A DNA stretch of 64,000 nucleotides from Gammaproteobacteria bacterium (GTDB lineage Bacteria > Pseudomonadota > Gammaproteobacteria > Competibacterales > Competibacteraceae): assembly GCA_024235135.1 (NCBI GenBank), contig JACKMZ010000001.1, forward strand, positions 124,001 to 188,000, given 5' to 3'. Shown here piece after piece: positions 44,286 through 53,340 of the stretch. The position numbers and the translations under genes are program-made. Numbering within the stretch: the stretch's first letter is position 1; the number at the start of each line of letters is the position of its first letter. The notes beneath the pieces are model-generated. The model had not been told where the DNA came from. It did not search any database and was given only the letters and a program-made list of their open reading frames with translations.

Positions 44286-44972
44286 ATGGTTGGAAAAGTC
44301 TATAACGTCACTGAACCGAACCCATCCAAGGATTTGCTGGATAAGGTATCAGGCCAGTACTCCACGATCTTGGTCGATCCGCCGTGGCAGTTTCAAAATC
44401 GCACCGGAAAAGTTGCGCCCGAACATCGGCGTTTACTCAGATATCCCACGATGGAACTCAAGGAAATCATGGAGTTGCCGGTCGCGCGACTGGCCGCCGC
44501 TAAATCCCATCTCTATTTGTGGGTTCCGAATGCGCTGCTGATGGAAGGACTCAAGGTGATGGATGCCTGGGGTTTTACGTATAAAACCAATCTCGTCTGG
44601 TACAAAGTCCGCAAGGACGGCGGACCTGATGGGCGTGGCGTCGGCTTCTATTTCCGCAATGTAACGGAATTGGTCCTTTTCGGGGTCAGGGGCAGTATGA
44701 GAACGCTGACGCCGGGCCGAACGCAGGTGAATCTTTTCGCCACCCGAAAGCGGGAGCATTCGAGAAAACCCGATGAGATTTACGGCCTCGTCGAGGCGTG
44801 TTCGCCCGGCCCATATTTGGAATTATTCGCGCGCTTTCCTCAGCCAGGGTGGCGCCAATGGGGAAATGAAGACGTCGAAGAGAATTCCTTGCATGGGGTC
44901 GCCAGACGCATCGGACATACGGACGGTCAACTCAGGCTTTTGGAGTCACCCCGATCCTACAAGGTCGAGTAG
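44286..44972 (+). CDS. MT-A70 family adenine-N6 methyltransferase
   Basis: A 228-residue SAM methyltransferase. The catalytic DPPW lies at residues 31-34 (STILVDPPWQFQNRTG), followed by YPTMELKEIMELPV, HLYLWVPNALLMEGLKVM, TYKTNLVWYKVRKDG and HSRKPDEIYGLVEACSPGPY, the normal order of the MT-A70/IME4 family. It would methylate adenine in DNA or RNA. No restriction nuclease or specificity gene is adjacent, so it is an orphan. ATG 44286 has AGGG at good distance; the frame is also open from ATG 44208 inside repeat copy 3, which would add MRDLTP and about 20 more residues. Confidence 0.88.
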   Translation: MVGKVYNVTEPNPSKDLLDKVSGQYSTILVDPPWQFQNRTGKVAPEHRRLLRYPTMELKEIMELPVARLAAAKSHLYLWVPNALLMEGLKVMDAWGFTYKTNLVWYKVRKDGGPDGRGVGFYFRNVTELVLFGVRGSMRTLTPGRTQVNLFATRKREHSRKPDEIYGLVEACSPGPYLELFARFPQPGWRQWGNEDVEENSLHGVARRIGHTDGQLRLLESPRSYKVE

Positions 44973-45019
44973 ACTTCATTATTTGTCCAAGTCTGAAAAT
45001 TTGACCCGAGGAGCGTTCC

Positions 45020-45310
45020 ATGACCACGCCCGTCGATTTCGACCATGATCCGTTCTGGGTCCAACTGCGGGAACGAATCGATTCCCCGGTCAAGCAACGG
45101 TGTTTCGAGGATTTACAATCCTACTATCGGCAACTCTGCGACCGCTTGGAGCCCCTGTCGCCCGGCGATCCGCAACGCCTTGCTCTGATGGTGGACATCA
45201 ATCGGGCCATGGCGGCCATGCGGGCGTTGACCGATCTTAACGACGAGGAAATTTCGCGGTCCCATGCGCAATTTCTGGCGGAAGCGGCGGCGGCGGGATT
45301 CACGATTTAG
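45020..45310 (+). CDS. Conserved-looking small protein, unknown
   Basis: A 96-residue acidic, helical protein with GAGGAGCG ahead of the ATG. It reads FWVQLRERID, CFEDLQSYYRQLCDRLEPL, LMVDINRAMAAMRALTDL, DEEISRSHAQFLAEAAAAGF: two or three amphipathic helices, no signal peptide, no motif I know. It lies 230 bp upstream of the RNA-repair operon on the same strand, with the terminator at 45486-45519 between. Confidence 0.6.
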   Translation: MTTPVDFDHDPFWVQLRERIDSPVKQRCFEDLQSYYRQLCDRLEPLSPGDPQRLALMVDINRAMAAMRALTDLNDEEISRSHAQFLAEAAAAGFTI

Positions 45311-45362
45311 ACTGGGATTCGCGACGCAGTCCGCGTTGACAGATCTACCGACCGAAGCTACG

Positions 45363-45458
45363 ATGCCGGCCATGAAACGACAGGACCAAACCCCTTATCA
45401 TTTCGGGATCAATCATCCCCTCCGCCACGTTCGGAGCCGGGAGGCCCTGCCCGTTTGA
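45363..45458 (+). CDS. Possible 31-residue leader peptide of the RNA-repair operon
   Basis: ATG 45363 (or 45372) opens a short frame ending at TGA 45456-45458, 27 nt before the terminator stem. It has no strong ribosome site and no run of a single regulatory amino acid. Its last codons overlap the segment 45436-45444 that could pair with the terminator arm. Its only support is position. Confidence 0.25.
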   Translation: MPAMKRQDQTPYHFGINHPLRHVRSREALPV

Positions 45459-45485
45459 CCTGACAATTTCTTAGGCAAATCCAGG

Positions 45486-45519
45486 CCCCTCCGGCAAACT
45501 GCCCGAGGGGTTTTTTTTT
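45486..45519 (+). terminator. Rho-independent terminator directly ahead of pnkp (possible attenuator)
   Basis: CCCCTC (45486-45491) pairs with GAGGGG (45505-45510); inside, GGC pairs with GCC around AAACT; nine U follow (45511-45519). It ends only 21 bp before the pnkp ATG, leaving no room for a promoter downstream, so pnkp transcription must read through it. Segment 45436-45444 (GCCGGGAGG) can pair with 45487-45495 (CCCTCCGGC; one G-U, one mismatch), which would break the terminator. Confidence 0.8.
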
Positions 45520-45540
45520 GGAGCCATGCAAGGATACAAC

Positions 45541-48108
45541 ATGGACATCCGTATTCCCGAACTGTCGCTGATCGCCTTGATCGGCGCTTCCGGCAGCGGC
45601 AAATCGACCTTCGCCGCCCGCCATTTCAAACCGACCGAAGTGCTGTCTTCGGATCGTTGCCGTGGCTTGGTTTCGGACGACGACAACGATCAGACCGTCA
45701 CGGCGGAAGCCTTCGACCTGTTGCACATCATTGCCGCCAAGCGCCTCAAGCTCGGCCGACTGGTGGTGGTGGACGCCACCAACGTGCAGCCGGACGCGCG
45801 CAAACCGCTGTTGCAACTGGCCCGCGATTATCATGTGATTCCGGTGGCCATCGTGCTCGACATGCCCGAGGCGCTTTGCCAAGAACGCAACCGCGATCGT
45901 CCCGATCGGGATTTCGGCCCGCATGTCGTAATCAATCACCGGCGGCAGTTGCGCCGTTCGCTCAAACAACTCAAGCGGGAAGGCTGGCGTTACATCCATG
46001 TTTTCAACGACCCGGCACAACTGGATTCGGTCACCATTACCCGCCAGCCGCTGTGGACCAACCGCAAAAACGAATGCGGACCGTTCGACATCATCGGGGA
46101 TATTCACGGCTGCTTCGACGAGCTAGGGGATCTGCTGCACACCTTGGGCTATCGGGTGGAAAAGGAAGGCGTGAACGGCGAACGCCGTTATCAGGTCACG
46201 GCCCCGGCCGGACGGCGGGTGATTTTCGTCGGCGATCTGGTGGATCGAGGTCCGGCCAGCAACGAAGTGTTGCGGCTGGCGATGGACATGGTCAGCGCCG
46301 GGGTCGCCCTGTGCGTGCCTGGTAACCATGAAAACAAGCTGTTGCGCAAACTCAGCGGCAAGAACGTCAAACTCACGCATGGACTAGCCGAAACGCTGGA
46401 ACAATTAGAACGGGAATCGCCGGCTTTCATCGACCGGGTCAAGACCTTCATCGACGGGCTGATCGGCCACATGGTTCTGGACGAAGGACGGCTGGTGGTG
46501 GCCCATGCCGGTATGAAGGAAGAATACCAGGGCCGAGCGTCAGGCCAGGTGCGCAGCTTCGCGCTGTATGGCGAAACCACCGGGGAAACCGACGAGTTCG
46601 GGCTGCCCGTGCGCTACAACTGGGCGGCGGAATATCGTGGCAAGGCGACCGTGGTGTATGGCCATACGCCAACGGCCGAGGCCGAATGGCTGAACAATAC
46701 CCTGTGCGTGGATACCGGCTGCGTGTTCGGCGGCAAACTGACGGCCTTGCGCTACCCGGAACGGGAACTGGCGCAGATTCCGGCCCGCCGGGTGTACTAC
46801 GAACCGGTCAAGCCTTTGGGTCCGCTCAAGGAAACAGTCAGTTTGTCCGCCCAACACCGGCAGGATGACGTGCTGGACATCGAAGACGTACTTGGCAAGC
46901 GGCTGATCGCCACCCACCTGCACCGCAATGTGCTGATTCCCGAGGAGCAGGCTTTGGCGGCCATGGAAGCCTTGAGCCGTTTTGCCGTTCATCCCAAATG
47001 GCTGAATTATCTGCCGCCGACCATGTCGCCGAGCGAAACCAGCGAGCGCGAGAATTACCTGGAGCATCCCGCCGAGGCGCTGGCCTTTTACCGCAACCAA
47101 GGCGTCGGCCAGATCGTGTGGGAAGAAAAGCACATGGGTTCGCGGGCCACGGTCCAGATCTGCCGGGATGAGGCGGCGGCGCAGCGGCGTTTCGGCATCG
47201 CGACCGGGGAAATCGGGATCGTTTACACGCGTACCGGTCGGCGCTTTTTCAATCAGCTCGATCTGGAAGGGCAGTTGCTGCAACGGTTGCGCGCCGCCGT
47301 TACGGAAGCCGGGCTGTGGGAAGAACTACGGACCGACTGGATGACCTTGGATTGCGAACTCATGCCGTGGTCCGCCAAGGCCATTGGCCTGTTGCGGGAC
47401 CAATATGCCGCCGTGGGCGCGGCCGGTCGCGCGGCGTTGACCCATGTGGTTCAGAGCTTGGAAGCGGCGACAGCCCGTGGCGTCCCGGTCGAAGATTTGT
47501 TGCGGCAACAACGCCAGCGACAAGCCAACATCATCCGCTACGAGCAAGCCTACGAGAATTATTGCTGGGCGGTTTCGGGCGTGGACGATCTACGTCTCGC
47601 CCCATTCCATCTGTTGGCCAGCGAAGGCCAAGTGCACGATTCGAGGACCCATGTCTGGCATCTAGAGCAAATCGAAAAACTGGCTGCCGTCGGCGATCCT
47701 TTGTTTATTCCGACCCGGTATCAGGTTCTCGACACGGAAGCGGAGGAATCCGAACGGATTCTCACCGAAGCCTGGAGCCGACTGACGGCCAGCGGCGCGG
47801 AAGGCATGGTCGTCAAGCCATTGGAATTCGTGACGCAAAACAGCCGGGGCCTGATTCAACCGGGGCTGAAATGTCGGGGGCCGGAATATCTGCGGATCAT
47901 TTACGGTCCCGACTACGACGACCCCGACAAGCTGGAGCGACTGCGGCGGCGGGGTTTAAGCGGCAAACGGCGGCTGGCTCTGCGGGAATTCTGCCTGGGC
48001 TTGGAAGCTCTACGGCGTTTCGTGGCGGGTGAGCCGTTACGCCGGGTTCACGAATGCGTGCTGGGCGTATTGGCGTTGGAAAGCGAACCGATCGATCCGC
48101 GGCTTTGA
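45541..48108 (+). CDS. pnkp: Polynucleotide kinase-phosphatase-ligase (RNA repair, Pnkp)
   Basis: An 855-residue trifunctional RNA end-healing and sealing enzyme. Kinase: P-loop LIGASGSGKS (13-22) and DATNVQPDARKPLL. Phosphatase: metallophosphoesterase motifs GDIHGC (about 185), GDLVDRG, GNHENK (about 261) and VYGHTPT. Ligase/adenylyltransferase: WEEKHMGSRATV, with nucleotide-binding Lys near residue 533, and later GAEGMVVKP. ATG 45541 has AAGGA seven nt upstream and yields the usual N-terminus; ATG 45526 is less likely. It is followed after 24 bp by hen1, the standard Pnkp-Hen1 pair that repairs RNAs cut by ribotoxins and marks them by 2'-O-methylation. Confidence 0.95.
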   Translation: MDIRIPELSLIALIGASGSGKSTFAARHFKPTEVLSSDRCRGLVSDDDNDQTVTAEAFDLLHIIAAKRLKLGRLVVVDATNVQPDARKPLLQLARDYHVIPVAIVLDMPEALCQERNRDRPDRDFGPHVVINHRRQLRRSLKQLKREGWRYIHVFNDPAQLDSVTITRQPLWTNRKNECGPFDIIGDIHGCFDELGDLLHTLGYRVEKEGVNGERRYQVTAPAGRRVIFVGDLVDRGPASNEVLRLAMDMVSAGVALCVPGNHENKLLRKLSGKNVKLTHGLAETLEQLERESPAFIDRVKTFIDGLIGHMVLDEGRLVVAHAGMKEEYQGRASGQVRSFALYGETTGETDEFGLPVRYNWAAEYRGKATVVYGHTPTAEAEWLNNTLCVDTGCVFGGKLTALRYPERELAQIPARRVYYEPVKPLGPLKETVSLSAQHRQDDVLDIEDVLGKRLIATHLHRNVLIPEEQALAAMEALSRFAVHPKWLNYLPPTMSPSETSERENYLEHPAEALAFYRNQGVGQIVWEEKHMGSRATVQICRDEAAAQRRFGIATGEIGIVYTRTGRRFFNQLDLEGQLLQRLRAAVTEAGLWEELRTDWMTLDCELMPWSAKAIGLLRDQYAAVGAAGRAALTHVVQSLEAATARGVPVEDLLRQQRQRQANIIRYEQAYENYCWAVSGVDDLRLAPFHLLASEGQVHDSRTHVWHLEQIEKLAAVGDPLFIPTRYQVLDTEAEESERILTEAWSRLTASGAEGMVVKPLEFVTQNSRGLIQPGLKCRGPEYLRIIYGPDYDDPDKLERLRRRGLSGKRRLALREFCLGLEALRRFVAGEPLRRVHECVLGVLALESEPIDPRL

Positions 48109-48132
48109 TCCGCGAAATAAGGGATTAACGAC

Positions 48133-49587
48133 ATGTTACTGACGATTTCCACTACGCAGGCGCCGGCCACCGATCTCGGCTACCTGCTGCATAAAAATCC
48201 GGAGCGGCTGCATTCGCTGTCGCTGGCTTTCGGCACGGCGTACGTCTATTACCCGGAAGCCACGGTCGAACGTTGCACAGCCGCCCTGCTGCTGGATATC
48301 GATCCGGTCAGCCTGGTGCGCGGTCGTCGCGGGACGGGTTCACGGTTGCTCGAACACTATGTCAATGATCGCCCCTATGTCGCCTCGTCCTTCCTCAGCG
48401 TGGCCCTGGCCCGCGCCTTCAATACCGCGTTGAGTGGCCGCAGCCGGGAACGCCCCGAGTTGGCGGAAACGCCGCTGCCGCTGGAAACGAAGCTGGCGGC
48501 CTTGCCCTGCCGGGGCGGCGAAGCCTTCTTGCGGCGGTTGTTCGAGCCGCTGGGCTATGAATTGAGCGCGACCCCGGAGCCGCTGAATGCGCGGTTGGGC
48601 TGGGGCGACAGTCCCTATTTCCAGGTCACGTTACGCGGCCAACAACGGTTGCGCGATTTGTTGCGTCATCTGTACGTGCTGATTCCCGTGCTGGATCGCG
48701 AAAAGCATTACTTCATCGGCGATGACGAGGTGGACAAGCTGCTGCGCCACGGCCAGGACTGGTTGCCGGATCATCCGGAACAAACAGCGATCGCCCGACG
48801 TTATCTCAAATATCGGCCGCGCCTGACCGGTTTGGCATTGGCGCGGTTGGCGGAAGTTCGCGAGGAAGAAGCCGATAGCGACGAGGAAAGCGCGCCGGAT
48901 GCCGCCGAGGAACAGTTGGAGAAACCGCTCAGCCTCAACGAGCAACGCCTGCGGGCGGTGATCGACGTGGTCAACCGGGAGCGTGCGGAACGGGTCGTCG
49001 ATCTGGGTTGCGGCGAAGGCAGGCTGTTGGGGCGGTTGCTTCAGGATACTCGGTGCCGCGAGATCATCGGGCTGGACGTCGCCAGCCGCAGTCTGACGAT
49101 AGCGGAAAGCCGCCTGAAACTGGAGCGTCTGCCCGAACGACAACGCCAGCGTATTCGTTTGCTGCATGGTTCGCTGCTATACCGCGACGCACGCATTCAG
49201 GACAGCGACGTCGCCACCCTGATCGAAGTCATTGAACATCTGGAAGCGGATCGCTTGCCGGCTCTGGAACGCGTGGTATTCGAATTCGCACGGCCAGGAT
49301 GCGTGATCGTCACCACCCCGAACGTGGAATACAACGGCAACTTCCAGGATCTGCAACCAGGCCAGTTACGCCATAGCGACCATCGTTTCGAATGGACGCG
49401 CAAGGAGTTCCGGGAATGGGCGGAAAGCATCGCGGCGCGCTTTGCCTATACCGCGAGTTTCGCCGGTATTGGCGAAGACGATCCGGAGCGCGGGCCGCCG
49501 ACGCAGATGGCGGTATTTGCTCGTAGCGATGGGTTGTCGGCGGAGCCATCGTCGACACGAGGCGACTTCAGCGATGGGCAAAGATAA
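48133..49587 (+). CDS. hen1: 3'-terminal RNA ribose 2'-O-methyltransferase Hen1
   Basis: A 484-residue protein. The N-terminal half is the bacterial Hen1 N-domain (LTISTTQAPATDLGYLLHKN at the start), which activates Pnkp ligation. The C-terminal half is the methyltransferase: SAM motif VVDLGCGEGRLLGRLL (about 291-306), metal ligands in LIEVIEHLEADRL, TTPNVEYN and HRFEWTRKEF. It methylates the 2'-OH at the 3' end of broken RNA before sealing, making the repaired site resistant to recutting. It forms an operon with pnkp. Confidence 0.95.
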   Translation: MLLTISTTQAPATDLGYLLHKNPERLHSLSLAFGTAYVYYPEATVERCTAALLLDIDPVSLVRGRRGTGSRLLEHYVNDRPYVASSFLSVALARAFNTALSGRSRERPELAETPLPLETKLAALPCRGGEAFLRRLFEPLGYELSATPEPLNARLGWGDSPYFQVTLRGQQRLRDLLRHLYVLIPVLDREKHYFIGDDEVDKLLRHGQDWLPDHPEQTAIARRYLKYRPRLTGLALARLAEVREEEADSDEESAPDAAEEQLEKPLSLNEQRLRAVIDVVNRERAERVVDLGCGEGRLLGRLLQDTRCREIIGLDVASRSLTIAESRLKLERLPERQRQRIRLLHGSLLYRDARIQDSDVATLIEVIEHLEADRLPALERVVFEFARPGCVIVTTPNVEYNGNFQDLQPGQLRHSDHRFEWTRKEFREWAESIAARFAYTASFAGIGEDDPERGPPTQMAVFARSDGLSAEPSSTRGDFSDGQR

Positions 49588-49610
49588 ATGGCAACAGCCG
49601 GCTGACACGC

Positions 49611-50468
49611 TCAGCCGGCGATGCCCAATTTGTCCAGCACCGCTTGCAAGGTATCGCCGCAAGGCGCGGCGATTTTGTAGAGCAAGGCATGATCGCCCCG
49701 TGTGCGGCCGATATTGATGGCCGCCTGGGGTTTATGCTGTTCGGAAGCCGCCCGACAGAAGCGATAACCCGAATAGACCATCAAGGACGATCCCACCACC
49801 AGCAAGGCATCGGCTTCGCTCAGGCGCTGATAGGCGCGCTCCACACGCGGGCGCGGCACGGTTTCGCCATAGAACGCCACCCACGGTTTCAATAACCCGC
49901 CGCACTGCGTGCAGGCCGGTATGTCGAAACGCTCAAAGGCGACGTCTTCCAGACGCATGTCGCCATCCGGGGCGGGCGTGGCTTCATAGTTCAGAAACTC
50001 CGGATTGCGCTTTTCCAGTTCCTCTTGAAATACCTGCCGTGACCAGCGGGTGCGGCAGTCCAGACATTCCACCTGGTCGAGCCGGCCATGGAGATCGATG
50101 ACTCGGCGGCTACCGGCCCGTTGGTGCAGACCATCGACATTCTGAGTCACCAACTGATGGACGAAGCCCGCCGCTTCCAGCCGGGCCAAGGCGTCATGGG
50201 CGGTATTCGGCCGGGCCTGCGCGAAGCGCCGCCAGCCGAGCATGGCCCGCGCCCAATAACGCTGGCGGGCATAGGCGCTACGCACGAAATCCTGGTACAA
50301 CACCGGTTGCTTATGTTTCCACTGACCATTCGAATCCCGGTAATCAGGAATCCCCGAATCGGTACTGCAACCGGCTCCGGTCAAAACGAACAAGCGGGGA
50401 TGCCGTTCGATAAAATGCAGCAGATCGTCCACGCCGTGCTCGGATAATATAGGGGTCAGTTCTCGCAT
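49611..50468 (-). CDS. Sirtuin-type NAD-dependent protein deacylase (class II-like)
   Basis: A 285-residue Sir2 enzyme that removes acyl groups from lysine using NAD. NAD site VLTGAGCSTDSGIPDYRD is near residue 30, then QNVDGLHQRAG, the catalytic His in IDLHGRLDQVEC, zinc Cys pairs CLDC and CTQC, and VGSSLMVYSGYRF. The GIPDYR and N/D forms match the SIRT4-like group. The ATG at 50468 lies in a half copy of the 63-bp repeat and would add MRELTP; GTG 50432 is the alternative start nearer the conserved region. It is convergent with hen1. Confidence 0.92.
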   Translation of the reverse strand: MRELTPILSEHGVDDLLHFIERHPRLFVLTGAGCSTDSGIPDYRDSNGQWKHKQPVLYQDFVRSAYARQRYWARAMLGWRRFAQARPNTAHDALARLEAAGFVHQLVTQNVDGLHQRAGSRRVIDLHGRLDQVECLDCRTRWSRQVFQEELEKRNPEFLNYEATPAPDGDMRLEDVAFERFDIPACTQCGGLLKPWVAFYGETVPRPRVERAYQRLSEADALLVVGSSLMVYSGYRFCRAASEQHKPQAAINIGRTRGDHALLYKIAAPCGDTLQAVLDKLGIAG

Positions 50469-50480
50469 TGTTACAATGCG
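50452..50480 (+). repeat. Half repeat with hairpin at the sirtuin/rayT junction
   Basis: GGGGTCAGTTCTCGCA (50452-50467) is followed by a 7-bp hairpin, CGCATTG-TTA-CAATGCG (50464-50480). The same 16-mer occurs inverted at 55629-55644. It contains the annotated sirtuin ATG and the stop of the decayed RayT. Confidence 0.75.
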
Positions 50481-51315
50481 CTCCGAACGATACGCCCGAC
50501 GGTCGCCAGATGAATGCCGAAATGCTCGGCAATCCGCCGATAGCTATAAGCGCCCGTGGCGTAAGCCGCGACGATCGCGGCATTGCGGTCGTCCTGTTGC
50601 GCGGCAATGTCCGCCAGAGACGGGGCTGGAGGACGTTGTTGAAACCGGGGGATCGAGGTGGAATCCCCGGATATTTGGGCGTTGGACTGCATTTTCTCGA
50701 CGAAGGATTCGTCTCCCAAGTAAATTTGTTGCCGCAGCTTGTCCCAAACGGCTTCTCCCATGCCGTCGCGTACGAACCGTTGGAAGCGGCGACGCGCCGT
50801 GCGCCGGTTGTCGCTGAATTGACCCACCAGGCCATCCACCGCCAACCACTTCGGCGCCGGGGCCTTTCCGATCATCGCGCGGTAACTGGACCACGGCCAT
50901 TCTTCCGGCGATTCGACCATACCTGCCCGAACCGGATTCAGCACCACATACCGGCTCAACTCCATCAGGTAGGCGTCCTTGTCGACCAGGGATGCAGCAT
51001 AGCGCCAGCGAAATAGATGGCCGGCCCGCCCGTGGCGGCACCGGTTCCGGCTGCCTGCGATGTAGACGCCATTCATCTCCGCCGCATTCCTTTGGACAGA
51101 TTGGCCTCCGCCGTCTCGATCACCAGATGGTAGTGATTCGGCATGAAGAACTAATAGGCGTGGCAGGTCCAGTGGAATCGTTCCACGACTTCGCCAAGAC
51201 AGTCAGAAACGCTTCTCGATCCATTAATCGTCTTCGTAGATCGAGCTCCTGCCGGTCGCCACGCGGTGACGTGGTACGCAGAGGCGCCGAATTCAATCGT
51301 AGGGGGTCTGGCCAT
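50471..51315 (-). pseudogene. Decayed REP-associated transposase (RayT)
   Basis: From ATG 51315 the sequence reads MARPPTIEFGASAYHVTAW, then shifts frame (DREAFLTVLAK), returns (GEVVERFHWTCHAY), meets a stop, continues MPNHYHLVIETAEANLSKGM (the HUH motif), shifts again, and from about 51040 is open to 50471: RAGHLFRWRYAASLVDKDAY, LSRYVVLNPVRAGM, and a C-terminal helix-turn-helix (YSYRRIAEHFGIHLATVGRI). At least three frame breaks are present. The C-terminal domain differs from the DnaA-like one of the copy at 13.8 kb, so it is not a recent duplicate. CCTGACCC at 51349-51356 heads it. Confidence 0.85.
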
Positions 51316-51357
51316 GGCAAGTTTATCATGTCGATGCAATTTTCCGAACCTGACCCC

Positions 51358-51699
51358 TTTGAAGAACAAGTGGAACCACAGCAATTGATAACATAGAGAT
51401 TACTATTATCGTGTAGATTCCTAAAATCCTTCACACGTTAATATCAGGCTGTCACCACCGAACGGCAAAGGGCTATACGGTCGCTTGAAGGCATCGCTAT
51501 TCACACAGTCGCAACCGTATTCTGAGCGCAGTCCAGACGGTATTTACGGTATTAAATTTATTTTTTCAGGCAAGCCATTAGAAAAAGCCCGGACATCGCA
51601 ATGGGTATGAGCCCATGAACATGCGGGTGTGTGGAAATTGAACTGGCAAATCTAATAGCTACCCGATAATCAAGTTCTTTTAGCTGAAATCGCCACTCC
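51358..51699. other. 342-bp stretch with no recognisable gene
   Basis: AT-richer sequence between the decayed RayT and the decayed cyclase. No frame resembles a protein and no strong hairpin was seen. Confidence 0.4.
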
Positions 51700-52850
51700 A
51701 ACTCGAACCTGGTGGCTACGATTGCGGAATTCTTTTACAACGAACTGCTCCAAATTCCCGAGACCACTCTGATTCTCAAGCACCATATCGTGCAAAAAAA
51801 TCTGCCATCGGCACTCATGCAATGGATTCGGGTATTGCTCATCCCTCGCAAGCGGCAGGCATTCAGAATCTCTTATCAAATACCGGAATCAATTGGCTCA
51901 ATTCACGCCAATGTCAATGTGAAACCCCAGTTTCTTTGCCCGCTGGCGTCGGCATTCTAAAAATTTATCAGCGTCTTGAGCGATTCATTGCAGAAAAGAG
52001 AGCGATTGTTCGCTGCACTTACGCTGCTTGAACGACTGTTCGATATCGCTATGATTATCGCCGGCTCTTGCTTTCCAGCAACGAAATCCGGCATGAAACC
52101 AATGAACTCTCATTGAAAATGAAGGGAGTTACTCAAACACCGCCATCAGCAGTGTGAACGTCACGTATCTCCTCCTAGATTGGCTACGGAACATACTGAC
52201 CTTACTCCATCAATCCCGAACAACTTGGACCCCAGCGCCACTCCCAAACACAATATTCCAATTTTTGGTCTATGGGTGACTTACCACAAAGGCCGATCTG
52301 ATCTCACACACTGAATGTCGGACGACCTGAAAAAAACAAATCATGGAAATCGACGATGCTTTATTCGAAACCGCGAAACATCGTGTCGCTGGTGAAACCA
52401 CGCAATTTTTCGGCATCGAGCACTTAGATAAACCGTAACAAAAACCTCCTGGTTCATTTTCTTCCCTGGTCGATCGGATGATAGGAAATCGACAGCGGTA
52501 TGGACAATACTGACTCGCCTGTTCAGCCGCCGTACCGAAACCATCTTGCGCCGCCAAACCACGATATCAATGATAAGCAGGGTTTTCCCTATGCGGTTCT
52601 GATCATCGATATGGATCACTTCAAACAGACCAACGATCAATGACCATGAAAATGGCGACCGGTGCTGAAGAATTTTGCTGAACTGATGCTCAACATACGC
52701 GCCAGCGATTTCATCTTCCACTTCGTTGGCGAAGAGTTTCTCATCATACTCGGCAATGTCGGCCCGGATGAAGCCATGAAGATCGCCGAGAAAATCCGGA
52801 ACCGCTGCGAGACCCACGAATTCAGCTGTCAGGGCTATCCATAAACCACA
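51700..52850 (+). pseudogene. Decayed globin-coupled-type diguanylate cyclase
   Basis: Pieces of one gene are spread over three frames. They begin VATIAEFFYNELLQIPETTL, LKHHIVQKNLPSALMQWIRV and HANVNVKPQF, resembling the protoglobin sensor of DosC-like proteins; then LLLSSNEIRHETNELSLKMK, then NDKQGFPYAVLIIDMDHFKQ with TND, and finally FHFVGEEFLIILGNVGPDEA with AEKIRNRCETHEF, the GGDEF domain with Val for the first Gly. Multiple frameshifts and stops (for example after FKQTNDQ) break it. It was an oxygen- or gas-sensing c-di-GMP synthase. The globin assignment is less sure than GGDEF. Confidence 0.65.
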
Positions 52851-53340
52851 CCCTGCAGCATTGGGGGATTGGCCTTCGCGATGGGCATCCCGATTATAAT
52901 CAGGTGATCCATGAGCCGACGCCGCCATGTACGCGGCAAAAAAGCGGGGCGGGTAAACGGTCTGATGGACCCTGTCGACCCATAGTTTTGGCTGCGTTCA
53001 GCGCCCTTCTTTGCACCACGGCCCTACCATCCAGGTCGCCATCCGGCTGGAAGAGGCTTGGGCAATGTCGCCGCCCTTAACGTTTATCACCCGCCGGTGT
53101 AACCGACCCGATGCGGCGTGAATGGATTACCCCCGCAACGACTAATCGCTGCGCTGTCCATCGCTATCCGCCCGAATCACCACTCGTTCCACATACTGAG
53201 CGACGTCAGCGTCTACTGCAATGCCAATTCCTGACTCCATCCCTCAGTCATTGTGCGATCCGCGCCGCCCTAAATTCTGATGCTTGCCGCTCCCAATCTC
53301 TTTTCCCGTCGCCGCTATTGGGCCGCCCGTTTGGCATCGC
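52851..53340. other. 490-bp stretch with no recognisable gene
   Basis: GC-rich again, but frames are short and unpatterned. It may contain further decayed coding sequence, including the first part of ygiQ, but nothing could be matched. Confidence 0.4.

Noticed and set aside
45264..45458. A 64-codon frame ahead of pnkp
   Set aside because: It starts inside the previous gene and its first half is Arg-rich nonsense; only its last 31 codons were kept as a doubtful leader peptide.
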